Origin: CAYSXY01 sp964435165
GTDB lineage: Bacteria > Pseudomonadota > Alphaproteobacteria > Rickettsiales > RI-342
Direction of reading: 5' to 3'
DNA: 34,299 bases
Assembly: GCA_964435165.1 (NCBI GenBank)
Contig: CAYSXY010000022.1
Coordinates: 1-34,299, forward strand
Shown here piece by piece: positions 24,503-32,373 of the stretch. Position 1 is the first letter of the stretch. Each line of letters starts with the position of its first letter. The notes under the pieces are model-generated. The model searched no databases. It was not told the origin of the DNA and worked only from the letters and a program-made list of their open reading frames with translations. Made by a program: the position numbers and the translations under genes.

Positions 24503-25354
24503 CTAGGTAAAAATATCCCACATATTTTTACTTTCAGGTGGCACATAGCTTAAATCGCGAGCGGTCAAAAAAGAGTCTGCACTCACAGATGTTTCAACTT
24601 GCTTGAGCCGTGCCTCTACCTCCTGTGGGCGCAGGAAATGCTGCGCACCTTCTGCCTCCAGGCGTTGATAGTAACTTTCGATCAGGCGTGCATAGTCACT
24701 ATTGCGCGCACTGCGTATAGCCTCGGTTAGATCAACCCCGTCCAACAATGAAATCGTGCCATAATCAATACATACCGGCAAGTAACGCTGTCCGTCTTTT
24801 GCTTCTAATGGAAAGCGCTCATCCGGGCCTAGCAGAAAGATATTATTACTGACCATATTGGATGCAAGACCATGCTGGCGAAGCTCAGCATCCATATAAT
24901 CTTCAGCTTGCTCTTTCGTAATACCTTCTATTACCTCGGCGGGGCTATGAACATCGGAGCGTCGGGATATATCTTCGATGGTTCGGGTGCTGTGTGCCTT
25001 GGCCAGCATGGTTTCAGTGAGCACGACACCGCGTTTGCCGTTGCCAAATACTTGCATCTCAAACGGTGCGAGTACTTGTGGAATTTCCATCACCTTGATG
25101 TGCGAGGTGGGTATCAATTTCCAGTATCTACCATGTTCATCTTCCAGAAAAAAACCGTATCCTGCTGTATGTTTGCGTGCGTCCAGAAATTGCGTGGCGT
25201 CTTTGCTGTCTAAATAAGATTGCACAGGGTTGATGACAGTGTCCTGGTACTGAGTATTGCCATTAGCCTCATGAATAATCATTTCAGTCGTAAAATAATC
25301 TCCCCCTGTACGTATAAAAAATGTGTCTAAACGCCGTCTTTGCTGAGTAGTCAT
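24503..25354 (-). CDS. Protein of unknown function with possible kinase-like fold
   Basis: A 283-residue protein without export signals; I do not recognise the family. A segment near residues 160-200 reads like the catalytic loop and DFG region of kinase-like folds: HGLASNMVSNNIFLL, then VCIDYG about 20 residues on. Aligned to HRDLKPENI the catalytic Asp is Asn, so if the fold is right this would be a pseudokinase. A possible beta-strand lysine is in GRYWKLIP (about residue 78). This assignment is a pattern-based inference. The ATG at 25354 is in a divergent arrangement with the lipoprotein gene at 25627 and converges with gatB. Confidence 0.7.
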   Translation of the reverse strand: MTTQQRRRLDTFFIRTGGDYFTTEMIIHEANGNTQYQDTVINPVQSYLDSKDATQFLDARKHTAGYGFFLEDEHGRYWKLIPTSHIKVMEIPQVLAPFEMQVFGNGKRGVVLTETMLAKAHSTRTIEDISRRSDVHSPAEVIEGITKEQAEDYMDAELRQHGLASNMVSNNIFLLGPDERFPLEAKDGQRYLPVCIDYGTISLLDGVDLTEAIRSARNSDYARLIESYYQRLEAEGAQHFLRPQEVEARLKQVETSVSADSFLTARDLSYVPPESKNMWDIFT

Positions 25355-25523
25355 GTGCTTTGTCTCTTCTTATTCACATGGGAAATAACATACCATATTT
25401 TGCTGCCGTGCACCAATTTATTAAATAATGGTTAACATTTGTGATCAGATGTGCTATATTGATACATAGAATAATCGTTACCATCAGTAAGCGGCGTGTT
25501 TTTAAGATGTAAGAGGCCGCAGG

Positions 25524-25634
25524 ATGCAAAAAAATTTAGCAGCATCGTTAGATGGTTATTCATCCACAGGATGTGCAATTCATATAGATTATCCGGTCAT
25601 TGAAAATGTCCGGCGAGGAAGGATAAATGTTTAA
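25524..25634 (+). CDS. Possible 36-residue upstream ORF overlapping the lipoprotein start
   Basis: ATG at 25524 is preceded by a GA-rich stretch (AAGAGGCCGCAGG). The frame is open for 36 codons and its TAA (25632-25634) overlaps the first codons of the lipoprotein gene. This could be a leader peptide that couples translation, or chance. No homology is recognised and the peptide has no signal sequence. Confidence 0.25.
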   Translation: MQKNLAASLDGYSSTGCAIHIDYPVIENVRRGRINV

Positions 25635-25968
25635 GCTACCAAGTTTCATCATCTGTGCCACACTCATGCTTACCGCATGTCATACCACCAGCCAGCAGGT
25701 GGCATTTAAGCCCCATGTGCAACAGGCAGTGATGGTTGAGGCGCTGACGGATTATGAGCGCAGCACGGTGATGATCGAAGATTTACTTGGGGTGCAATAT
25801 TCTATTCTCGGCGATGTGAATGACCATGCTATTGCATGGAAGGAACAGGAAAGCGGTTTGATTGCATTTGTTGAATATAAAGATGGCTGTATCAAGCGTG
25901 CTTATTTAACAGATGCGGATGGCAATATTATTTCCGCAGAAAAAGATTATAAACGCTGCGAAGTCTAA
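25627..25968 (+). CDS. Small lipoprotein of unknown function
   Basis: A 113-residue protein with a signal peptide and lipobox LTAC (Cys18), so it is probably lipidated and anchored in an envelope membrane. The mature part contains no recognised domain; two further cysteines lie at DGCIKR and YKRCEV near the C-terminus and could pair. The ATG at 25627 has AGGAAGGA upstream, a good ribosome binding site. The gene converges with the OmpA-like lipoprotein at 26176. Confidence 0.78.
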   Translation: MFKLPSFIICATLMLTACHTTSQQVAFKPHVQQAVMVEALTDYERSTVMIEDLLGVQYSILGDVNDHAIAWKEQESGLIAFVEYKDGCIKRAYLTDADGNIISAEKDYKRCEV

Positions 25969-26071
25969 CTACACGGTACATGTATTTGTATCTTTGGTTT
26001 GACCTAGTACCTATAGCTTTTCCCACTAAGGCTTACGCGCCAACGATGGCGCGGGCAGCAGTCGCGGCCTC

Positions 26072-26112
26072 ATAGCCATTCAGATTGTATGAAAATTAAT
26101 GTGAATGGCTAT
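26072..26112. repeat. 11-bp perfect inverted repeat between convergent genes
   Basis: ATAGCCATTCA (26072-26082) and TGAATGGCTAT (26102-26112) form an inverted repeat around 19 bp. A second hairpin, GCGCCA-ACGA-TGGCGC, lies just upstream (26037-26052). No T run follows either, so they are not obvious terminators. Confidence 0.6.
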
Positions 26113-26116
26113 AATA

Positions 26117-26146
26117 AGAAAAGGCGGTGCCCATAGCACCGCCTTT
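26117..26146 (-). terminator. Rho-independent terminator after the OmpA-like gene
   Basis: An 11-bp stem AAAGGCGGTGC/GCACCGCCTTT (26120-26130 and 26136-26146) with a 5-nt loop is followed on the minus strand by TTTTCTTATT. It lies 30 bp past the stop of the 26176-26616 gene. Confidence 0.88.
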
Positions 26147-26175
26147 CCTGCATTATCCGTTCTGGAATGGGATAA

Positions 26176-26616
26176 TTACTTGTCGATCACGATGTCTACG
26201 CGGCGATTCAAGCGCTCTTGTACACCGTCACCCGTCATCACTTTCGGTTGTGCTTCACCTTTGGCAACTACTTCGATCAGTTTTGGGTTTACCCCTTGTT
26301 TGATCAGTTCATGCTTTACGGACTTCACACGACGCTCAGCCAGTTTTTTATTGTACTCAGCATTACCAAGCGTATCGGTGTGGCCATACAGACGAATACG
26401 GATCGGATCCATCACACGGGTGTCGTTATGTACCATTTTGTAACGGTCATGATCCTTGATATTATCGGCGACGCGGCCGAGTACCACGCGCTCCTGCTGG
26501 GTCAGACGATCACTGTTCATGTCAAAATGCACGGCAGAATGTTTGGTGCCGCTGGTGGCATTGCATGCGCTGAGCATGGCAACAGCCGCCACAGGTAAAA
26601 TAAAGCTACGTTTCAT
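26176..26616 (-). CDS. OmpA-family lipoprotein (Pal-like)
   Basis: A 146-residue protein with a lipobox LSAC (Cys18) and a C-terminal OmpA-like peptidoglycan-binding domain: IRLYGHTDTLGNAEYNKKLA, an AERRVKSVK helix and ERLNRRVDIVI. It is probably anchored in the outer membrane and holds the cell wall. The Asp of GHTDT and Arg of NRRVDI are the residues that bind diaminopimelate in this family. It is not next to tol genes, so it is not clearly Pal itself. The ATG at 26616 has AGGAGA 7 bases upstream. It has its own terminator. Confidence 0.9.
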   Translation of the reverse strand: MKRSFILPVAAVAMLSACNATSGTKHSAVHFDMNSDRLTQQERVVLGRVADNIKDHDRYKMVHNDTRVMDPIRIRLYGHTDTLGNAEYNKKLAERRVKSVKHELIKQGVNPKLIEVVAKGEAQPKVMTGDGVQERLNRRVDIVIDK

Positions 26617-26748
26617 GAGTCTCTCCTGTATATTTTTTTATCCCTCGAAAGGGCAAAACTATGATTAGTTCTACCCGCAATTGCTAAACAATTAATTATT
26701 TAACCCTAAAGATAAGGTTAATTTATTTAATATTTTGTCGGGCCGTAT

Positions 26749-27399
26749 TTATGGTTTGCCGATGGCGAGAAGTGCTTCGGTGTGGTTGGGGTCCAGCTTC
26801 AATATGTGCCGAAAATCATTCAGCGCCAGATCGTGAAACCCCAGCTTATCATAGGTGCGTGCGCGCATGAGGCGGGCATTTAAATGGTCAGGGTTGAGGC
26901 TGAGAAGGTGGTCGGCATCCTGGAGAGCGCCATACCAATTGCGCTGATGCATGAATAAGCGCGTGCGAAACTCCAGGAGTGAGATTTTTAAGGCGCTGAG
27001 ATCATGTGCAGTGGCATGGGCCAGGCCGTCTTTCAATAATTCCGGGAGTTGATGAGTGCGCCTGGCGCGTTCCGTTGCATGCAATAGCTGCATCAAAAAT
27101 GCGCCATATTGCTCCGGCTGTGCTGCCGGGTCATAGGATGTGAGCAGCGTGTTCATTTCATCGGCTGCGGGATCATATTGCCCCAGCGCGAACAGCGCCA
27201 TGGCCCGGCAATGACGCGCCGCATTGTCTTGCGGCGCCTGTTCAAGGCGCGTATTGGCCAGCATCAGTGATTGCAGTGGTTCGCTGCGCGCGATATCCAG
27301 GCATGAGCGATGAGCATCATTCGCCATGCCGATGCGGCTGGCATAGGTCAAGCATAACAGCGAGATTAGCAGCCAGGTGGCTGAGCGAAAGCGACGCAT
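26749..27399 (-). CDS. Exported TPR-repeat protein
   Basis: A 216-residue protein with an N-terminal hydrophobic segment (WLLISLLCLTYA, residues 9-20) that looks like a signal peptide, and several tetratricopeptide-like helix pairs. The clearest are in the last 70 residues (ALQDADHLLSLNPDHLNARL and FRHILKLDPNHTEALL). Such proteins usually act as protein-binding scaffolds; the partner is unknown. The ATG at 27399 is preferred because GAGG lies 8 bases upstream; a GTG three codons earlier is an alternative. It is divergent from the epimerase gene at 27495. Confidence 0.82.
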   Translation of the reverse strand: MRRFRSATWLLISLLCLTYASRIGMANDAHRSCLDIARSEPLQSLMLANTRLEQAPQDNAARHCRAMALFALGQYDPAADEMNTLLTSYDPAAQPEQYGAFLMQLLHATERARRTHQLPELLKDGLAHATAHDLSALKISLLEFRTRLFMHQRNWYGALQDADHLLSLNPDHLNARLMRARTYDKLGFHDLALNDFRHILKLDPNHTEALLAIGKP

Positions 27400-27494
27400 C
27401 CGTTGCACCTCAGTGGAGAGTATGATTCAAGCTCATCATGGCATTAGCAGTTTAACAAGCCGTTAGGCATTCTGACAGATGGAAGAGGAGAATA

Positions 27495-28394
27495 ATGGCG
27501 CAGCCGCACTGTTTTATTTTCGGATTGGGCTATACCGGACAGCGGTTGGCCCATGCATTGCTCACCGATGGCTGGCGCGTATCCGGAACATGCCGTGAAG
27601 ATGCGAAAGCAACAACCTTGCGTGCCTCAGATATTGAGGCGATATGCTTTAGCCGCGAGCAACCAATGCCTGATGCTCATTTTCTGGAGGGGGTTACTCA
27701 TATTGTCCATTCCATCCCGCCGGATGCACAGGGGGATGCCGTCTATGATCTGTGCCGCGATGCTATTCGTCAGGCAGTTTCTCACGGGGCATCGCTCAAA
27801 TGGTTTAGCTATCTTTCGACTACCGGTGTCTATGGCGATACGCAAGGGGAGTGGGTGGATGAAACCAGCCCATTACGCGCGACGGGTGAGCGGCAATTAC
27901 GACGCGTTGCCGCTGAAGGTGCCTGGCTGGAGGAACGAGAGTATCAGGTGCCGATGCATGTGTTTCGGCTCGCAGGCATTTATGGTCCCGGGCGCAGCGC
28001 GTTTGATAGTCTGCGCGCAGGCAAAGCAAAGCGAATTGATAAGCCCGGGCAATATTTCTCACGCATTCATGTGGATGATATTGTGACGATTCTACAGGCC
28101 TCCATGGCACAGCCGGTCTTACCGTCGTCTGATGAGTTGGCGATCTATAATCTGTGTGATGATAAACCGGCGCCCGCAGCAGAGGTGGTAGCTTACGCGG
28201 CAGAATTGGCTGGATACCCTGTGCCGCCGTTGATTCCTTTCGAGGAAGCAGAGCTTAGTCCCATGGCGCGGAGTTTTTACAGTGCCAGTCGGCGGGTGTC
28301 CAACCAGCGCATGAAAGACCGATTGGGAGTAGAATTGCGCTATCCTGGCTATCGCGTGGGATTGCAGGCTATTTGTCAGAATGAAAAAGCATAA
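27495..28394 (+). CDS. NAD(P)-binding SDR-family epimerase/reductase (YeeZ-like)
   Basis: A 299-residue extended short-chain dehydrogenase-like protein. The Rossmann motif FGLGYTGQRLA (9-19) is at the N-terminus, SYLSTTGVYGD occupies the active-site strand, and FRLAGIYGPGRS and RIHVDDI are typical of the nucleoside-diphosphate-sugar epimerase branch. The usual YxxxK pair is not evident, as in other YeeZ-like proteins, so the reaction is unclear. The ATG at 27495 has GAGGAG upstream. Confidence 0.85.
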   Translation: MAQPHCFIFGLGYTGQRLAHALLTDGWRVSGTCREDAKATTLRASDIEAICFSREQPMPDAHFLEGVTHIVHSIPPDAQGDAVYDLCRDAIRQAVSHGASLKWFSYLSTTGVYGDTQGEWVDETSPLRATGERQLRRVAAEGAWLEEREYQVPMHVFRLAGIYGPGRSAFDSLRAGKAKRIDKPGQYFSRIHVDDIVTILQASMAQPVLPSSDELAIYNLCDDKPAPAAEVVAYAAELAGYPVPPLIPFEEAELSPMARSFYSASRRVSNQRMKDRLGVELRYPGYRVGLQAICQNEKA

Positions 28395-28448
28395 TATACT
28401 CACAACTGGCATGACTCATGCATTAATCTATGAGAATTTATGATATGA

Positions 28449-29042
28449 ATGAGTGCAATGGCAATATCATCTTTTGTTAAAATGCATTATCGACGCTGGT
28501 GTTTCCTCAGTCTCTCCGGGATGATGCTCTCCGGTTGTCTTCTTGCGACGACCCTCGAGGCGGTTGATCGTTCGGTCAAATACACGCGTGAGCGTATTGA
28601 AGCGATGGCTAATCTGGGCCAGACGGAGCCTGAGCGAGAGCCGCGAATCACGGGCTATTGCTATTCAACTCTTGGCGAGGTGGATTGTTATGATTATCCG
28701 CAAGAAGGGCAGGAGTTCCGTCTTGTCGGTATGGTTCCTATACCGGAGCGTTATAAAATGGCCGAGCAAAGCGTGAAAGCGGCGGCTGTCAATACATTAG
28801 AAGAAAACGAGACTTCGCTGGAAGACGAGGCAGCAGAATCTCTCAGAAGTGAATTGGAGTTGCTGGCCGAGAGGCGTCGTACGGGCCGCCGGTTGGCGGG
28901 CACTGTGACACCTTCTGATAAACCAACAGAGATTGAGATGAAGCTGCTGCGTGAACCGGTTGATTTGCTGGAGTTTGATATTGACGGAAAAAGCTTCCAG
29001 CTAAAAGATTTAGGCGATCGGAAAGAAGAAGTGACGTTTTAA
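28449..29042 (+). CDS. Lipoprotein of unknown function
   Basis: A 197-residue protein with a signal peptide and lipobox LSGC (Cys30 from the first ATG). The mature part begins LLATTLEAVDRSVKYTRERIE; a conserved-looking block ITGYCYSTLGEVDCYDYP follows, with two cysteines that could form a disulfide. The rest is acidic and helical. ATG codons at 28449, 28458 and 28482 are all possible; the third would give a more typical 19-residue signal peptide. No clear ribosome binding site distinguishes them. It follows the epimerase by 54 bp on the same strand. Confidence 0.75.
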   Translation: MSAMAISSFVKMHYRRWCFLSLSGMMLSGCLLATTLEAVDRSVKYTRERIEAMANLGQTEPEREPRITGYCYSTLGEVDCYDYPQEGQEFRLVGMVPIPERYKMAEQSVKAAAVNTLEENETSLEDEAAESLRSELELLAERRRTGRRLAGTVTPSDKPTEIEMKLLREPVDLLEFDIDGKSFQLKDLGDRKEEVTF

Positions 29043-29109
29043 ACTAACCTAGACACCCTATGTTAGGGTACTCAGTCTCGTTCATGCACGGCAGACTATG
29101 TGCTGTAAC

Positions 29110-29397
29110 TTAATCTTCATCCGCATTTAAGCGTTCGCGCAGTTCTTTACCCATACGAAAGTAAGGCGTGAAGCGTTTATCGACCGGCACTTTCTCACCC
29201 GTACGCGGGTTTCTGGCGATGCGCGCACTGCGTTCACGTACTGAAAAAGCGCCAAATCCACGCAACTCCACACGACGGCCTTCGCACATTGCGTTGGAAA
29301 TTTCACCAAAGACGGTGTTCACCAATTTCTCGATATCTCGCAGATAGAGGTGAGGGTATTTTTTTGCCAGAATCTGAATCAGTTCGGATTTAGTCAT
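29110..29397 (-). CDS. ihfB: Integration host factor beta subunit
   Basis: IHF is a heterodimeric DNA-bending protein used in recombination, replication and transcription. The 95-residue protein starts MTKSELIQILAKKYPHL, has the family core RVELRGFGAFSVR and the DNA-binding arm RNPRTGEKVPV with the intercalating proline. The ending is acidic (NADED). The ATG at 29397 has AGGAG 6 bases upstream. It is the last gene of rpsA-sppA-ihfB, a common alphaproteobacterial order, 27 bp after sppA. Confidence 0.96.
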   Translation of the reverse strand: MTKSELIQILAKKYPHLYLRDIEKLVNTVFGEISNAMCEGRRVELRGFGAFSVRERSARIARNPRTGEKVPVDKRFTPYFRMGKELRERLNADED

Positions 29398-29424
29398 AAT
29401 AACTCCTGATAAGTATGGCAGGTT

Positions 29425-30372
29425 TTAGTGAATTAACGACATTTGCACCAGTCCGGGATACCAGACGGCGAGAATGCCACTATGTAAAAGGATAGACGGA
29501 TCCGGCAGCGACGGCAGCCCAATCAGAGTAGCCATATTGCGCATAAAAGCCGGCTTATTCTTATAGGATTCGCGCACTTCTTTAATACGCATTCCGTCAG
29601 TTATTCCATGATGTTCCTGGAGCCAGGCCAGTGCTTCCGCTTCGCCACCAATCGCATCGACCAGGCCGAGTTCCAGTGCTTGTGAGCCGGTAAAGATACG
29701 CCCATCCGCTACTGTCAGCAATTCTTCATCCGTATATCCGCGTCTCTCTTTTACCATTGATGCGAAAAACTGATAAAAATCATCGACCACAGACATGGCA
29801 GCGGCTCGCTGCTCAGGGTCCATTGCTTCAAATGGGTTTGGTGTCGCTTTGAATTTACTGGATTTGAGAATGATGGGCTTCACACCGATATCACTGGCCA
29901 GTTCGGTTGCCTGAAAGGTTTGCATCAGCACGCCGATAGACCCGGTCACCGAGCCGTGGCGGGCGACAATATGATCTGCTCCCAATGCAGCCATGTAGGC
30001 ACCGGAGGTCCCTAACGAGCGCATCACGGCGACCACGGGCTTCACTTCTGCAATGTCACGTAACGAGAGGTAAAGCTGCTCGCCGCCATAGACCGTGCCT
30101 CCCGGGCTATCGATATGAAAGAGCACCGCCTTTACATCGTCATCTTTTTTCAGACGATCGAACAGTTTGTCGCGGTGCTTATCATTCATAATCAACCCTT
30201 CCGCCGTGTAGCGGGCAATATACCCTCCGGTAGAGAAGTCGACACCGGTCGCACGCAGGCTGACGGCTATCAGCAACAGAGCAAAGGAAATGATGGCGAG
30301 CATCTTCCAATTGCGCAATTGTTGCTTGAGCCGCGTTCTGTCGAGTAGCCTGTCGGCATGTAACCCGTGCAT
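29425..30372 (-). CDS. sppA: Signal peptide peptidase SppA (short form)
   Basis: A 315-residue inner-membrane serine protease that degrades leftover signal peptides. A single membrane segment lies at about residues 24-40. The catalytic serine is Ser123 in SLGTSGAYMAA, and the catalytic lysine is in the LKSSKFK segment (170-175); the ClpP-like fold also shows HIDSPGGTVYGG and GSIGVLMQ. It is the short single-domain form, as in Gram-positives and most Alphaproteobacteria. It lies 17 bp after rpsA and 27 bp before ihfB on the minus strand. Confidence 0.94.
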   Translation of the reverse strand: MHGLHADRLLDRTRLKQQLRNWKMLAIISFALLLIAVSLRATGVDFSTGGYIARYTAEGLIMNDKHRDKLFDRLKKDDDVKAVLFHIDSPGGTVYGGEQLYLSLRDIAEVKPVVAVMRSLGTSGAYMAALGADHIVARHGSVTGSIGVLMQTFQATELASDIGVKPIILKSSKFKATPNPFEAMDPEQRAAAMSVVDDFYQFFASMVKERRGYTDEELLTVADGRIFTGSQALELGLVDAIGGEAEALAWLQEHHGITDGMRIKEVRESYKNKPAFMRNMATLIGLPSLPDPSILLHSGILAVWYPGLVQMSLIH

Positions 30373-30389
30373 GGCAGGTGATCTTTCGA

Positions 30390-32183
30390 TTATGGTTGAG
30401 TCACATTACTTTTTAGCCGATTTTTTTCATCCTTGTCGTCGGATGATTCGTCATCGGCCTGACTGAGCGCTGCACCAAGAATGACACCGAGGCTGGCGCC
30501 GGAATCAGCAGAACCATACTCTTCAATTGCCTTCTTCTCTTCTTCAATCTCCAGTGCTTTGATCGACATGGTGATTTTGCGGCTGTTTTTATCGATGTTT
30601 GTGATTTTGGCATCTACGCGGTCACCCGCAGCAAAGCGGTCGGGACGTTGTTCACTTTTATCGCGAGAGAGATCTGCTTTCTTCACGAATCCTTTTACGC
30701 CTTCGGTAATTTCAACTTCAATGCCGTCATTGCGTACATCGCTGACGCTACAGGTCATGATCTGACCTTTTTTGAGTTCGTTGACGGATGAGGCGTATGG
30801 ATCATCAGAGAGTTGTTTCACCCCGAGGGCAACACGCTCTTTTTCCACATCAATTTCAAGCACCCTGGCCTTAATCATATCGCCTTTTTTGTATGGCTTG
30901 ATAGCCTCTTCACTGGATTCTTCCCAACTCAGGTCAGATGCGTGAATCAGACCATCAATGCTACCGGGCAGCGACATGAAGACACCAAAATCGGTAATGT
31001 TGCGGATTTCACCTTCCAGCGTGTCTCCAACCTTGTGCGACTCAGCAAATGCTTCCCACGGATTGGACTCACATTGCTTCATACCCAAAGAGATGCGGTG
31101 TTTCGCCGGTTCTATGGACAGAATCATGACATCCACTTCCTGACTGGTGGAAATAATCTTGCCCGGATGAACGTTTTTCTTCGTCCAGCTCATTTCAGAG
31201 ACGTGTACCAGCCCTTCAATACCTGGCTCCAGTTCGACAAATGCACCGTAATCCGTAATGTTGGTTACGGTACCGGTCAGCTTATCGCCAATGTTGAAGC
31301 GTTGTTCAATGGCATCCCATGGATTGGAATCCAATTGCTTCATGCCAAGGGAAATACGCTGGTTATCCGCGTTATATTTGGTCACGATCACTTTAATTGT
31401 GTCGCCCAGATTCAGCATCTCCGACGGATGGTTGATGCGCTTCCATGAAATATCGGTCACGTGAAGCAGGCCATCGACGCCGCCGAGATCGATAAAGGCA
31501 CCATAATCGGTGATATTTTTCACCACGCCTTCCAGCGTCATACCTTCGGTGATATTGCCAAGAATTTCTTTGCGGGCTTCGGCGCGTGACTCTTCCATGA
31601 TAGCCCGACGGGAGACAACGATATTCCCGCGTTTACGATCCATTTTCAAAATTTGGAAAGGTTGCTTCACGCCAATCAATGGCTCAATATCACGTACCGG
31701 GCGGATATCGACCTGACTGCCGGGAAGAAATGCAACAGCACCGTTCAGATCAACTGTAAATCCACCTTTCACACGGCCAAAGATCGCGCCTTCTACACGC
31801 TCTTCATTTTCATATGCCTGTTCGAGCTTCTCCCACGATTTTTCACGCAGCGCTTTTTCATAGCTGATCTGCGTCTCTCCATGGCTGTTTTCGTAACGCT
31901 CAACATATATTTCGACGGCATCGCCCACATTGATGTTCAGTGGCTCAATACCGTGGGTAAATTCTTTCAGTGACACACGGCCTTCTGACTTGAGGCCCGG
32001 CACTTCGATGACGACATAATCATTTTCAATGGCAAGGACGGAACCTGTGGTCAGCGACCCTTCTGTGCATTCTTCGTTTTCAATCCATTCTTCAAAAAGC
32101 TGGGCAAAATTTTCCTGCACCTGGTCATTCGTGGCGGATTCATTTGTTTGTGGTTGTTCTGCTATTGCGGCGGCCATATTCAT
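30390..32183 (-). CDS. rpsA: 30S ribosomal protein S1
   Basis: S1 binds mRNA at the ribosome. The 597-residue protein contains six S1 RNA-binding domains: two divergent N-terminal ones (GSVLAIENDYVVIEVPG and GRVKGGFTVDLNGAVAFLPG), three canonical ones (NITDYGAFIDLGGVDGLLH, NITDYGAFVELEPGIEGLVH, NITDFGVFMSLPGSIDGLIH) and a sixth (VRNDGIEVEITEGVKGFV). An acidic, disordered-looking tail follows. It is the first gene of rpsA-sppA-ihfB. The ATG at 32183 is chosen; a second ATG two codons later is possible. Confidence 0.97.
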   Translation of the reverse strand: MNMAAAIAEQPQTNESATNDQVQENFAQLFEEWIENEECTEGSLTTGSVLAIENDYVVIEVPGLKSEGRVSLKEFTHGIEPLNINVGDAVEIYVERYENSHGETQISYEKALREKSWEKLEQAYENEERVEGAIFGRVKGGFTVDLNGAVAFLPGSQVDIRPVRDIEPLIGVKQPFQILKMDRKRGNIVVSRRAIMEESRAEARKEILGNITEGMTLEGVVKNITDYGAFIDLGGVDGLLHVTDISWKRINHPSEMLNLGDTIKVIVTKYNADNQRISLGMKQLDSNPWDAIEQRFNIGDKLTGTVTNITDYGAFVELEPGIEGLVHVSEMSWTKKNVHPGKIISTSQEVDVMILSIEPAKHRISLGMKQCESNPWEAFAESHKVGDTLEGEIRNITDFGVFMSLPGSIDGLIHASDLSWEESSEEAIKPYKKGDMIKARVLEIDVEKERVALGVKQLSDDPYASSVNELKKGQIMTCSVSDVRNDGIEVEITEGVKGFVKKADLSRDKSEQRPDRFAAGDRVDAKITNIDKNSRKITMSIKALEIEEEKKAIEEYGSADSGASLGVILGAALSQADDESSDDKDEKNRLKSNVTQP

Positions 32184-32373
32184 TAGGGTTTCTCACATTA
32201 TCAAAAGTCTAAGGGTTATCATTCACGCAATGCCTGACGACATATACGCACCAGAGGCGCGCAACCTAACGCAATTGTTACCAAAATCAAGCATTTATGG
32301 AAAAAAACCGTTATTTCTTCTCAGTCTGGTTGGTGTGCCGCTCTTTGGACGAGTGTCCGGCATGCTTCAACGC

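Noticed and set aside
29055..29069. Hairpin ACCCTA-TGT-TAGGGT between the lipoprotein and ihfB as a terminator
   Set aside because: The stem is only 6 bp and no T run follows on either strand.
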